NCBI RefSeq assembly: GCF_003205205.1
Contig: NZ_QJRL01000028.1
Coordinates: 1 to 64,000 of the forward strand
Direction: 5' to 3'
From: Pseudomonas sp. LB-090624
GTDB lineage: Bacteria; Pseudomonadota; Gammaproteobacteria; Pseudomonadales; Pseudomonadaceae
DNA length: 64,000 nt
Position 1 is the stretch's first letter, and each line of letters begins with the position of its first letter. The notes beneath the pieces are model-generated. The model did not search any database. It was not told the origin of the DNA and saw only the letters and a list, made by a program, of their open reading frames with translations. Shown here in pieces: positions 17,474-26,053 of the stretch. Made by a program: the position numbers and the translations under genes.

Positions 17474-18829
17474 TCAATGCTGGTGACAAGCGTCGTTGTG
17501 CACCGCGCGGTCGGCACCGCCAAGGATGTTGAACAGCACGTTCAACACCAGGGCACAGACCGTGGCCATGGCGATACCGCTGTGGGTGATGGGTTCCATC
17601 CACTGTGGCATCTGCGCGAAGAACTCCGGACGCACCACGGGGATCAACCCGAAGCCGACGCTCACGGCAACCAGCAACTGGTTGCGGCGGTCGCCGATGT
17701 CCGCTTCCTGCAGAATCTTGATCCCGGTAGCGGTGACCATGCCGAACATGGCAATGGACGCGCCCCCCAGTACCGCAGGCGGGATCGAGGCAATAAGGAA
17801 GGCCGCCTTGGGCAACAGGCTGAGCAGAATCAACAGTGCACCGGCGACGATGGTGACATAGCGGCAGCGCACCCCGGTCATCTGCACCAGGCCGATGTTC
17901 TGGGCGAACGAGGAGTGGGTGAAGGTGTTGAAGAAGCCGGCGACGAACGATGCACCGGCATCGCACAGCAGCCCGCGACGCAGCATCCCTGGGGTGACTT
18001 CGCGATCGGTCACCTTGCCCAGGGCCAGGAACATGCCGGTGGACTCGACGAAGATGATCACCACGACCAGGCACATGGACAGGATCGGCGCCAGGCTGAA
18101 GGTTGGCATGCCGAAGTGCAGGGGGGTGACCACCTGCAACCACGGTGCTTCGTTCAGGCCCGACAGGTCGACCATGCCGATGGAGCCGGCCAGGATGTAG
18201 CCAAGGCCCATGCCCACCAGCACCGACACGTTGACCCAGAAGCCGCGCATGAAGCGGTTGATCAACAGGATCACGGCCAGCACCAGGCCGGCCACCAGCA
18301 GGTAGATCGGCGAGCCGAACGTGCTGGCATCCTGGCCGCCGCCGGCCCAGTTGACCGCCACCGGGAACAGCGACAGGCCAATCGAGGTGATCACCGTGCC
18401 GGTGACCAACGGCGGGAAGAAACGCACCACCTTGGACATGAACGGGGCAATCAGCATGCCGAAGAACCCGGCAGCGATCGTGGCGCCGAAGATCCCCTGC
18501 AGGCCTACGCCGGGCATGCCGGCCATGGCCACCATGCTGCCGACGGCAGCGAAACTGGCACCCATCATCACGGGCATGCGGATGCCCACGGGGCCGATAC
18601 CGAACGATTGGATGATGGTGGCGACGCCTGCGACCAGCAGGTCGGCGTTGATCAGGAAAGCGACTTCTTCACGGGACAACCCGGCAGCCTGGCCGATGAT
18701 GAGCGGCACGGCGATGGCGCCACCGTACATCAGCAGAACGTGTTGCAGGCCAACCAGGATCAGTTGGAACAGGGGCAAGGGTTCGCGCGGCGGCGCAATG
18801 GGGATGTACGCCTTGCGTGACTCGGACAT
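17474..18829 (-). CDS. NCS2 uracil/xanthine/urate permease
   Basis: 451 residues, about 14 hydrophobic helices. NCS2 signatures are present: the QH motif in LVGLQHVLLMYGGAIAVPL, the acidic substrate residue in IIFVESTGMFLALG, and the family motif QNIGLVQMTGV. The NAT subfamily with this set carries xanthine, urate or uracil by H+ symport. Position after the urate oxidase gene (on the same strand) favours urate or xanthine as substrate, as in UacT-like carriers. It is 183 bp downstream of puuD with a REP unit between, so it may be at the end of the puuE-uraD-allA-puuD operon. The specificity is inference. Confidence 0.88.
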   Translation of the reverse strand: MSESRKAYIPIAPPREPLPLFQLILVGLQHVLLMYGGAIAVPLIIGQAAGLSREEVAFLINADLLVAGVATIIQSFGIGPVGIRMPVMMGASFAAVGSMVAMAGMPGVGLQGIFGATIAAGFFGMLIAPFMSKVVRFFPPLVTGTVITSIGLSLFPVAVNWAGGGQDASTFGSPIYLLVAGLVLAVILLINRFMRGFWVNVSVLVGMGLGYILAGSIGMVDLSGLNEAPWLQVVTPLHFGMPTFSLAPILSMCLVVVIIFVESTGMFLALGKVTDREVTPGMLRRGLLCDAGASFVAGFFNTFTHSSFAQNIGLVQMTGVRCRYVTIVAGALLILLSLLPKAAFLIASIPPAVLGGASIAMFGMVTATGIKILQEADIGDRRNQLLVAVSVGFGLIPVVRPEFFAQMPQWMEPITHSGIAMATVCALVLNVLFNILGGADRAVHNDACHQH

Positions 18830-18944
18830 GCAGCACCTCGAGTTTTGTTTTTATTCTCGGATCCAAGCGGCAGGCCTCATGCCTGCGCGCTCGATGCTTG
18901 CTTGTTGCGTTACACATGAAGCCTGAGGCTGGGTTACCGGCCTC

Positions 18945-18971
18945 TTCGCGGGCAAGCCCGCTCCTACAGGG
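18945..18971. repeat. single REP copy
   Basis: TTCGCGGGCAAGCCCGCTCC and following bases, in the 183-bp gap between puuD and the permease gene. Confidence 0.75.
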
Positions 18972-19012
18972 AATGGTGATTCCCTGAGGGCGGGTTGCCT
19001 GGCGAGGTGCTG

Positions 19013-20341
19013 TCAGTTGACCTGGGCGCCTTTGGCGATCCAGTCGCCGACCAGCTTGCGCTCTTCGGTGGTCATCTGGGTGATGTTGCCCAGCGGCATG
19101 ATCTGGCTGGCGACCGCTTGCGCCTGGATGCGCGCGGCCTGGGCCTGGATCTGCTGCGGGGTGTCGAACATCACGCCGGCAGGGGCGGCGCTGAACAGTG
19201 GGCTGGTCGGCTTGGACGAGTGGCACACGGTGCAGCGTTCCTGGATGACATTGTGGATCTTGTCGAAGTCGCCACCGGCGGCCTGGGCAACGGCCTGAGC
19301 CGGTGCTTCAGCGGCAGCTGCGGGTGCTTCGGCAGCCTTGGCGGCGTCCTCGGCGCGCTGCTCGGCGGCGGTCTTGCCCCCCACAGCGGTCGCTGGCAGC
19401 GGCTGGTACTCGATCTTCGCTGCGGCCTGCTCAGGGCTGACTGCCATCGGTTTCGGGCCGGTGACGTAGGCCAGGCAGATCATTGCCAGAGCGCCGACAG
19501 GCAAGGTCCAGGCGTACTTGTTGCTGTCGTGGCGGGTGTTGAAGTAGTGGCGGATCAGCACCGCAGCTACAGCGATACCGGCCAGGATCAGCCAGTTGTA
19601 CTGGCTACCGTAGGTGCTCGGGAAATGGTTGCTGATCATGATGAACAGCACCGGCAGGGTGAAGTAGTTGTTGTGACGCGAGCGCAGCAGGCCTTTGGCC
19701 GGCAGCACTGGGTCGGGCGTCTGGTTGTTCTCGATCGCCGCCACCAGCTGGCGCTGTGCCGGCATGATGATACGGAACACGTTACCGACCATGATGGTGC
19801 CGATGATCGCGCCGGTGTGCAGGTAGGCACCACGGCCGCTGAACACCAGGCTGAAGCCCCAGCAGGCGGCAATGATCAGCACGAACAGTACACCACCGAG
19901 CAGCGCTGGCTTCTTGCCCAGGGGCGAGTCGCACAGGAAGTCGTAGACGAACCAGCCAGCGATCAGCGAGCCGATACCGATGGCCACGCCTTCGGCACCG
20001 CTAAGGGTGCTGCCAGGGGCCAGCAGGTACAGCGCCGGGTTCCAGTAGAACACCACGCACAGCAGGGCGATACCGGACATCCAGGTGAAGTAGGCTTCCC
20101 ATTTGAACCAGTGCAGGTTCTCGGGCATTTTCGGGGGTGCGAGCTTGTATTTCTCCAGGTGGTAGATACCACCGCCGTGAATCGCCCAGAGATCACCCGA
20201 CAACCCATCGCGCGGGTTGCTTCGGTTCAGGTGGTTCTCCAGCCAGACGAAGTAGAACGATGCACCGATCCAGGCGACACCGGTGATCATGTGAACCCAG
20301 CGAATGCTCAGGTTCAGCCATTCGTGAAGGTGTGCTTCCAC
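19013..20341 (-). CDS. puuD: membrane urate oxidase with C-terminal cytochrome c domain
   Basis: About 442 residues. I chose GTG at 20341 because AGAGG lies 8 bases before it, giving MEAHLHEWLNLSIRWVH; a TTG 18 bp upstream is possible. Eight hydrophobic helices form the urate oxidase (PuuD/DUF989) part: WVHMITGVAWIGASFYFVW, DLWAIHGGGIYHLEKYKL, RHNNYFTLPVLFIMISNHFP. A proline/alanine linker leads to a cytochrome c domain with heme site CTVCH and a distal Met in SQIMPLGNI. It oxidises urate to 5-hydroxyisourate at the inner membrane, passing electrons to the respiratory chain rather than making H2O2. It sits between allA and the NCS2 permease gene. Confidence 0.92.
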   Translation of the reverse strand: MEAHLHEWLNLSIRWVHMITGVAWIGASFYFVWLENHLNRSNPRDGLSGDLWAIHGGGIYHLEKYKLAPPKMPENLHWFKWEAYFTWMSGIALLCVVFYWNPALYLLAPGSTLSGAEGVAIGIGSLIAGWFVYDFLCDSPLGKKPALLGGVLFVLIIAACWGFSLVFSGRGAYLHTGAIIGTIMVGNVFRIIMPAQRQLVAAIENNQTPDPVLPAKGLLRSRHNNYFTLPVLFIMISNHFPSTYGSQYNWLILAGIAVAAVLIRHYFNTRHDSNKYAWTLPVGALAMICLAYVTGPKPMAVSPEQAAAKIEYQPLPATAVGGKTAAEQRAEDAAKAAEAPAAAAEAPAQAVAQAAGGDFDKIHNVIQERCTVCHSSKPTSPLFSAAPAGVMFDTPQQIQAQAARIQAQAVASQIMPLGNITQMTTEERKLVGDWIAKGAQVN

Positions 20342-20386
20342 AGTATGTACCTCTGCCAATCACCGTGAACGATGATCGACCTTTTC

Positions 20387-20890
20387 TTATTGGTGGGGAT
20401 TGAGGATCAGCATCTGTTCCTCGGTGAAGTAATGCTCATCGCAGTTGTTGCCAGAACCGCTGCGATCAACCACCAGGAAATCATCCCGCTTTTCGATCGT
20501 CAGCACCGGGTGGTGCCAGACGCCGCGATGGTAATTAACGCCCTGCCTGCCGTTACTGCGGAAGGCGCGGACCAAGCCTGATACAGGTGCATCGCCAACG
20601 GGCGCGACCACGATCAGAAAGGGGTTGCCGAGCAGCGGGATAAAAGCCTGGCTGCCCAGCGGATGGCGTTCCAGCATGCGCACGGTCAGCGGCATGTCCA
20701 GCGCGTCGGCGCGGAAGATGCTGATGATCGCCTTGTCTTCAGGCTCGGCGGTTTCCACCGTGGCGAGCTTGTGGAAGCGCATGGTCGAGCCGTTGTTGAT
20801 CATGAAGTGGTCGCTGCCGTCGGTTTCGATCACGTCTCCGAACTGGGCGAAGGCTTCTTTGGTCAGGGGCTCGATCATCAGGGTGCGCAT
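20387..20890 (-). CDS. allA: ureidoglycolate lyase
   Basis: 167 residues, the family size. The cupin-like AllA fold shows MIEPLTKEAFAQFGDVIE at the N-terminus, RMLERHPLGSQAFIPL with metal-binding residues, and GVWHHPVLTIEKRDDFLVVD. It splits ureidoglycolate into glyoxylate and urea. It lies 49 bp downstream of uraD and 45 bp upstream of puuD on the minus strand. In related pseudomonads an allantoicase gene is often found beside these genes; none fits into this short gap. Confidence 0.94.
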   Translation of the reverse strand: MRTLMIEPLTKEAFAQFGDVIETDGSDHFMINNGSTMRFHKLATVETAEPEDKAIISIFRADALDMPLTVRMLERHPLGSQAFIPLLGNPFLIVVAPVGDAPVSGLVRAFRSNGRQGVNYHRGVWHHPVLTIEKRDDFLVVDRSGSGNNCDEHYFTEEQMLILNPHQ

Positions 20891-20939
20891 GCGGTTATCT
20901 CTTCTATTGTTCGTTTTCTGAATAAGGTTCGGCTGATGC

Positions 20940-21455
20940 TTACAGCTGCAGCAGGCGGAACAGGGCGATCAGGTTGATCTGCGCCAGGGCTTCCTTGAAT
21001 TCGGCATCGCTGTCGTTGTGGATGCGTTTTTCGAAGGCGGCGAGGATCTGGTGCCGATTGCTGCCTTTTACCGCCATGATGAACGGGAACTGGAACTTGG
21101 CCTTGTAGGCATCGTTCAGCTCGGTGAACCGGGCGAACTCTTCGGCGGTGCACTGGTGGATACCGGCACCGGCCTGTTCGTTGGTGCTCGATTCGGTCAG
21201 TTCGCCCTGGATGGCGGCCTTGCCTGCCAGGTCCGGGTGAGCATTGATCAGCGCGAGCTGGTCAGCGTGGTTGGCACTGAGCAGGATGTCGCTCATGCGC
21301 TGGTGCAGCGCCTCGATCTCGTCCAGCTCGTCCAACTGGCCCAAGTCGTAGGCCTTTTCGGCAACCCACGGCGAGTGCTCGTAGATATCGGCGAAGGCCT
21401 TGACGAAGGCGTCACGGCCCAGGGCGGATGGCTTGAGGGTGTTGAAGGCGGTCAT
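20940..21455 (-). CDS. uraD: OHCU decarboxylase
   Basis: 171 residues. The family signature INAHPDLAGKAAIQGELTE includes the catalytic His, followed by SSTNEQAGAGIHQCT and FPFIMAVKG. It decarboxylates 2-oxo-4-hydroxy-4-carboxy-5-ureidoimidazoline to S-allantoin, the third step after PuuD and HiuH. Its ATG overlaps the puuE stop by one base (TGATG), so the two are translationally coupled. Confidence 0.96.
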   Translation of the reverse strand: MTAFNTLKPSALGRDAFVKAFADIYEHSPWVAEKAYDLGQLDELDEIEALHQRMSDILLSANHADQLALINAHPDLAGKAAIQGELTESSTNEQAGAGIHQCTAEEFARFTELNDAYKAKFQFPFIMAVKGSNRHQILAAFEKRIHNDSDAEFKEALAQINLIALFRLLQL

Positions 21456-22381
21456 CAGGCGTTCTCTTTCTTGTACGGGTGGGTGGTGTGCCAGTGGCGG
21501 GCGATGTCCACGCGACGGGCGAACCAGACCTGGTCATGGCTCTTGGCGTAATCGACGAAGCGCTTCAGCGCGGCCAGCCGCGCCGGGCGGCCGACCAGCC
21601 GGCAGTGCAGGCCAATGGAAAGCATTTTCGGCGCTTCGGCGCCTTCGGCGTACAGCACATCGAATGCGTCCTTCAGGTACTGGAAGAACTGCTCGCCGCA
21701 GTTGAAGCCCTGTACCTGGGTGAAGCGCATATCGTTGGTGTCGAGGGTGTACGGGATCACCAGGTGCGGCTTGCCGGTAGGGTTGTTCGGCTCCCAGTAG
21801 GGCAGGTCGTCGTCATAGGTGTCGCTGTCGTAGAGAAAACCGCCTTCTTCCATGACCAGGCGACGGGTGTTCGGGCCGGTACGCCCGGTGTACCAGCCCA
21901 ACGGGCGCTCGCCGGTGAGTTCGGTGAGGATGCGGATGGCTTCGAGCATGTGCTCGCGCTCCTGGGCCTCGTCCATGTTCTGGTAGTCGATCCAGCGGTA
22001 GCCGTGGCTGCAGATTTCATGGCCGGCTTCGACCATGGCGCGGATCACGTCCGGGTGGCGCTGGGCGGCCATGGCCACGGCGAAGATGGTCAGTGGTACG
22101 CCGCTGTCCTTGAACAGCTTCAGCAGGCGCCATACGCCGGCACGGCTGCCGTATTCGTACAACGATTCCATGCTCATGTTGCGCTGGCCCTGCAGTGGCT
22201 GGGCAGCGACCATCTCGGACAGGAAGGCTTCGGATTCCTTGTCACCATGAAGGATGTTGCGTTCGCCACCTTCCTCGTAGTTGAGGACGAAAGACAGCGC
22301 GATGCGAGCGTTGCCCGGCCATTGCGGGTGAGGAGGGTTATTGCCGTAACCGATCAGGTCGCGAGGGTAGTCAGCGCTCAC
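21455..22381 (-). CDS. puuE: allantoinase of the polysaccharide-deacetylase family
   Basis: 308 residues, GTG start at 22381 (MSADYPRDLIGYGNNPP). It has the NodB-like fold: ALSFVLNYEEGGERNILHGD, GHEICSHGYRWIDYQNM, RPLGWYTGRTGPNTRRLV and SIGLHCRLVGRPARL. PuuE enzymes hydrolyse allantoin to allantoate without the metal-dependent amidohydrolase fold of AllB. It is the first gene of the minus-strand puuE-uraD-allA-puuD operon, with a TTGTATACAA site 76 bp upstream of the start. Confidence 0.95.
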   Translation of the reverse strand: MSADYPRDLIGYGNNPPHPQWPGNARIALSFVLNYEEGGERNILHGDKESEAFLSEMVAAQPLQGQRNMSMESLYEYGSRAGVWRLLKLFKDSGVPLTIFAVAMAAQRHPDVIRAMVEAGHEICSHGYRWIDYQNMDEAQEREHMLEAIRILTELTGERPLGWYTGRTGPNTRRLVMEEGGFLYDSDTYDDDLPYWEPNNPTGKPHLVIPYTLDTNDMRFTQVQGFNCGEQFFQYLKDAFDVLYAEGAEAPKMLSIGLHCRLVGRPARLAALKRFVDYAKSHDQVWFARRVDIARHWHTTHPYKKENA

Positions 22382-22456
22382 TGCAGTCTTCCTTCTTGTG
22401 CGTTAGTGCGGGGGTGGGCGGGCCGCGTCGGTATGTCGCACCACCGGATGGGCTGA

Positions 22457-22466
22457 TTGTATACAA
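22457..22466. promoter_or_regulatory. TTGTATACAA operator at puuE
   Basis: Perfect palindrome in the 397-bp divergent region between puuE and hiuH, placed to control the puuE operon. Apart from this site and the one at 22662 I see no gene or other clear structure in this gap. Confidence 0.75.
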
Positions 22467-22661
22467 CTTCTGAAATCTTTTGTAAGCCTGTTTTTCCGCA
22501 TTTCTTCCCTTTTGTCGCCTGACAGCGACCTGGAAATACAGTGCAAGAAACCTGCCTGATTGGTCAGCTAATGAGGTTGGCATCGTTATGGTGCGTGTAT
22601 TTGCGACCGATGGGTCGTTAATGGGCAGCAAATGAAGGGTCTGGCAGAGAGGGTTAAAAAA

Positions 22662-22671
22662 TTGTGTACAA
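22662..22671. promoter_or_regulatory. TTGTGTACAA operator at hiuH
   Basis: One-base variant of the purine operator, 108 bp upstream of the hiuH ATG. It makes the divergent puuE/hiuH region a two-site control region like the one at gcl. Confidence 0.7.
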
Positions 22672-22778
22672 TCCTTCGGTGGAATGTCTTAATAACGTCA
22701 TCCCGCCTGCCGCAGGCGCTAAGCTGGTGCGATGGCTGAGTATTTTTTGCCCACAGATTGAACAAGAGGCGACACGCA

Positions 22779-23132
22779 ATGGGACGTTTGACCACACACG
22801 TACTGGATGCCGCGCATGGCTGCCCGGGTAGCTCGATCAAGGTCGAGCTGTACCGCGTCGAAGGCCAGCAGCTGGAGCTGGTGAATACCGCCCTGACCAA
22901 TAGCGATGGCCGCGTCGATGCGCCGCTGCTGCAGGGTGACGACTACCGCACCGGCGTTTATCAACTGCAGTTCAGCGCTGGCGACTACTACCGCGCCCGT
23001 GGCGTACAGCTGCCGGCCCAGGCGTTTCTGGATGTTGTCGTGCTGCGCTTTGGCATCGACGAGCAGCAGGAGCACTACCACGTGCCGCTGCTGATTTCGC
23101 CGTACAGCTATTCGACCTATCGTGGAAGCTAG
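22779..23132 (+). CDS. hiuH: 5-hydroxyisourate hydrolase (transthyretin-related)
   Basis: 117 residues from the ATG at 22779, with AAGAGG before it. The two diagnostic ends are present: LTTHVLDAAHGCPG at the N-terminus and the C-terminal tetrapeptide YRGS. The catalytic His of THVLD, the Arg of YRTGVYQLQF and the His of EHYHVPLLISP form the active site in this family. It hydrolyses 5-hydroxyisourate, the product of PuuD, to OHCU. It is divergent from puuE and followed by an intrinsic terminator. Confidence 0.97.
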   Translation: MGRLTTHVLDAAHGCPGSSIKVELYRVEGQQLELVNTALTNSDGRVDAPLLQGDDYRTGVYQLQFSAGDYYRARGVQLPAQAFLDVVVLRFGIDEQQEHYHVPLLISPYSYSTYRGS

Positions 23133-23165
23133 TTGGTCGCTAGAAGAATCTTCGTAGGTCCTTTG

Positions 23166-23194
23166 GCCCGCTCTCACACTGGCGGGCTTTTTTT
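23166..23194 (+). terminator. intrinsic terminator after hiuH
   Basis: GCCCGC (23166-23171) pairs with GCGGGC (23182-23187), followed by seven T. Confidence 0.85.
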
Positions 23195-23252
23195 CGTCTG
23201 CAGGAAAGTGGGGATGTGGGGTGTTCGGCGTGATTTTTGTAGCGGGCATGAA

Positions 23253-23473
23253 ATCGAGCGCCGCCCGCGCGGCGCATCGCGAGCTGCGCTCGCTCCTACG
23301 TTTTTTTCTGGCCAGAAACGCCTGTGACGGGCGCGCGCGACCGCCTTGTTCGTACGTCGCGATATCGCGTCATGCGCCAAGGCGTACGCGCGCAAATCCC
23401 TCAGAAATAACTGGCCCGAAACAACCGTAGGAGCGAGCGCAGCTCGCGATGCGCCGCGCGGGCGGCGCTCGAT
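23253..23473. repeat. 221-bp palindromic element with 48-bp perfect arms
   Basis: Arms 23253-23300 and 23426-23473 are exact reverse complements for 48 bp, and the match stops on both sides. Each arm combines ATCGAGCGCCGCCCGCGCGG with a REP-like GTAGGAGCGAGCGCAGCTCG unit. The 125-bp centre is itself partly self-complementary (a GCGCGCG..CGCCTTG arm facing a CAAGGCG..CGCGCGC arm). It fills most of the gap between hiuH and the convergent permease gene; no ORF is credible within it. Confidence 0.9.
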
Positions 23474-23512
23474 CGTGAAAACACTAAACCTCTACAGCCA
23501 GACGACCGGTGC

Positions 23513-24862
23513 TCAGAGGAACACGAACTTGGCAATGAAGATGGCGCACAGCACCCACAGGCTGGCCGAGATTTCCTTGTACTTGCCGGTACCTGCCTTC
23601 AAAGCGACGTAGGTGATGAAACCCAGCGCGATACCATCGGCAACGGAGAAGGTCAGCGGCATCATGATGACCGTGACAATCGCCGGAATGCTGTCGGTGG
23701 CTTCGTCCCAATGAATGTGCGCCATGCTGCCCATCATCAGCATCGCCACGTAGATCAGCGCGCCTGCTGTCGCGTAAGCCGGGATCATTCCCGCCAGCGG
23801 GGCGAAAAACATCGCTGCGACGAACAGTAAGCCGACCACCACAGCCGTGAGACCGGTACGGCCACCTGCGGCGACACCTGCGGCACTCTCCACATAACTG
23901 GTCACTGGCGGCACGCCGACCACAGCACCGAATACGCTTGATGCACTGTCGGCCTTCAAGGCGCGCGACAGGCCTTCGATACGCCCGTCTGGCGCTACCA
24001 GGTTCGCTCGCTGGGCGACCCCCATCAGCGTGCCGGCGGTGTCGAACATGTGCACGAACAGGAATGCCAGCACCACGCTGATCATGCTGACATTGAAGAC
24101 GCCAGCCACGTCCATGGCCATCCAGGTCGGTGCCAGGCTTGGGGGCATCGACATCACCCCGCCAAACTTGACCAGGCCCAGGCCCCAGCCCGCCAGGGTG
24201 ACACCAATGATGCTGATCAGGATCGCGCCGAACACCCGCTTGTAGCTGAGGATGGCAATCAGCAGGAAGCACACGGCCGCCAGCAGTGGCCCCGGCTCGT
24301 GCAGCGAACCCAGCTTGATCAGGGTGGCGGGGCTGTCGACGATGATGCCAGCCGTCTTCAGGCCGATCAGCCCGAGAAACAATCCGACGCCAGCCCCCAT
24401 GGCATGGCGCAGGCTGACCGGAATGCTGTTCAGCAACCATTCGCGCACTTTCGACAAGGTCAGGAACATGAACAGCACGCCCGAGACGAATACCGCCCCC
24501 AGCGCTGTTTCCCAGTTGTAGCCCATGGTGCCGACCACGGTGTAGGTGAAGAAGGCGTTGAGGCCCATGCCCGGTGCCAGGCCGACCGGCCAGTTGGCGT
24601 AAAGGCCCATCAGCAGGCAGCCCAGCGCAGCGGCGATGCAAGTGGCGACGAAAGCGGCACCATGGTCGATGCCAGCATCGGCCATGATGTTGGGGTTGAC
24701 GAAGATGATGTAGGCCATGGTGATGAAGGTCGTCACCCCGGCGATCAGCTCGGTCCTGACAGTACTGCCGTGTTGCTTGAGTTTGAAAATCCGCTCCAGC
24801 CAGCTCGTTTCGAGCGGTGGGGCAAGATCCAGCGTAGGGGCTTCGGATTTGCGGCTTTCCAC
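23513..24862 (-). CDS. AzgA-like purine (adenine/guanine/hypoxanthine) permease
   Basis: 449 residues, 12-14 hydrophobic helices. It belongs to the AzgA branch of the NCS2 superfamily: RTELIAGVTTFITMAYIIFV, then NWPVGLAPGMGLNAFFTYTV, and LFVHMFDTAGTLMGVAQRAN. E. coli relatives (GhxP, AdeP) carry guanine, hypoxanthine or adenine with protons. The neighbouring divergent GntR regulator and a TTGTGTACAA site in the shared region tie it to the purine regulon. Together with GuaD and XDH it would feed purine bases into catabolism. Exact substrate is not determinable here. Confidence 0.9.
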   Translation of the reverse strand: MESRKSEAPTLDLAPPLETSWLERIFKLKQHGSTVRTELIAGVTTFITMAYIIFVNPNIMADAGIDHGAAFVATCIAAALGCLLMGLYANWPVGLAPGMGLNAFFTYTVVGTMGYNWETALGAVFVSGVLFMFLTLSKVREWLLNSIPVSLRHAMGAGVGLFLGLIGLKTAGIIVDSPATLIKLGSLHEPGPLLAAVCFLLIAILSYKRVFGAILISIIGVTLAGWGLGLVKFGGVMSMPPSLAPTWMAMDVAGVFNVSMISVVLAFLFVHMFDTAGTLMGVAQRANLVAPDGRIEGLSRALKADSASSVFGAVVGVPPVTSYVESAAGVAAGGRTGLTAVVVGLLFVAAMFFAPLAGMIPAYATAGALIYVAMLMMGSMAHIHWDEATDSIPAIVTVIMMPLTFSVADGIALGFITYVALKAGTGKYKEISASLWVLCAIFIAKFVFL

Positions 24863-25001
24863 AGCGAGTACTCCTCAAGTCTTTCTTGTTGTTGTAGGGA
24901 CCTTTTCCTGAGCAATGCACTTGGAGGCCCCACGAGGGAAGGCAGACGTCTGACCGGTTTGTTGACCCATGGGTCAGGAAGTTGCTCGGTGGATTATGCT
25001 T

Positions 25002-25011
25002 TTGTGTACAA
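25002..25011. promoter_or_regulatory. TTGTGTACAA operator upstream of purine permease
   Basis: Palindrome 139 bp upstream of the permease start, in the 283-bp region it shares with the divergent GntR regulator gene. Confidence 0.7.
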
Positions 25012-25100
25012 AGAATGCAAATAATGTTTTATGTTTTGTGTGCGCAATGTGCCGTACAAAGGCTATATAGGTAAAACGCCCCCTGCGGAATCGCCTCAGC

Positions 25101-25110
25101 CTGTGTACAA
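25101..25110. promoter_or_regulatory. CTGTGTACAA site upstream of the GntR gene
   Basis: Imperfect copy of the purine operator, 35 bp before the regulator's ATG. Its place suggests autorepression. Confidence 0.6.
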
Positions 25111-25145
25111 TGGCGCCATACTTTCTCTTCGTGCCTCGAGAGCCC

Positions 25146-25901
25146 ATGAACGAACAGCTGCAACCTCTGAAGAAACCTGCACGTGTCGGCAAGGCCGGCC
25201 GCAGCGGTACCCAGGACGACATCGTCTACGCGCATATTTTCGAGGCGATCCTCGAGCAGCGTCTGGCTCCGGGCACCAAGTTGAGCGAGGAAGCGCTGGG
25301 CGAGATCTTCGGCGTCAGCCGCACCATCATTCGTCGCGCGCTGTCGCGCCTGGCCCACGAGAGTGTGGTGCTGCTGCGGCCAAACCGCGGCGCGGTGGTG
25401 GCCAGCCCGACGGTTGAAGAAGCGCGCCAGGTGTTCTTCTCGCGGCGCATGGTCGAACGTGCCATCACCGAACTGGCCGTGCAGCACGCCACCCTGGACC
25501 AGCTGAACGAGCTGCGGCAGATGGTGCGTGAAGAGCGGGACAGCTTCTCGCGCGGTGACCGCGGTGCCGGCATTCGCCTTTCCGGCGAGTTCCATCTCAA
25601 ACTGGCCGAAGCCGCGGGCAATGCGCCGCTGGTGAGCTTCCAGCGCAGCCTTGTGTCGCAGACCTCGCTAATCATTGCCCAGTACGAAAGCGGCACCCGT
25701 TCGCACTGCTCATATGACGAACACATGCAGCTGATCGATGCCATCGAAGCGCGTGATGCCGAGCAGGCTGTGAGCCTGATGATGCACCACATGGACCACA
25801 TCGACAGCAAGCTGAACCTGGACGAGGAAAGCGCCTCGGACGACCTGCATGCGGTGTTCTCGCATTTGCTGAAAAAGCCCAAGGTTTCAGCCAAGGGTTG
25901 A
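25146..25901 (+). CDS. GntR-family (FadR/FCD) regulator, probable purine-catabolism regulator
   Basis: 251 residues from the ATG at 25146 (MNEQLQPLKKPARVG); an upstream in-frame ATG lies inside the probable operator and is less likely. The winged HTH is EEALGEIFGVSRTIIRRALS, followed by LLRPNRGAVVASPTVEEARQ. The C-terminal FCD ligand domain holds the metal-binding pattern seen in FadR-type proteins, e.g. EFHLKLAEAAGN and SYDEHMQLIDAIEARD. GntR proteins bind palindromes centred on GT..AC, matching the TTGTATACAA sites near gcl, puuE, hiuH, the permease gene and this gene. I infer it represses them until a purine intermediate binds. Confidence 0.88.
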   Translation: MNEQLQPLKKPARVGKAGRSGTQDDIVYAHIFEAILEQRLAPGTKLSEEALGEIFGVSRTIIRRALSRLAHESVVLLRPNRGAVVASPTVEEARQVFFSRRMVERAITELAVQHATLDQLNELRQMVREERDSFSRGDRGAGIRLSGEFHLKLAEAAGNAPLVSFQRSLVSQTSLIIAQYESGTRSHCSYDEHMQLIDAIEARDAEQAVSLMMHHMDHIDSKLNLDEESASDDLHAVFSHLLKKPKVSAKG

Positions 25902-26053
25902 TCGTTTGCCTGAGTGATTGAAGGGGACTGCACAGCGGTTCCCCCACACATTTCTGGCCATTAACCAAGCGTCTGCTAAATTCTTGTGGGCAAACCTTCA
26001 TCAAGCAGTTGGGCTTGCGCATCCATTGCGTTCCACTACTTGAGGAAAGGTCC

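Noticed and set aside
24863..25145. Purine riboswitch in front of the permease gene
   Set aside because: No three-helix junction or conserved core could be found; the palindromic operator explains regulation better.
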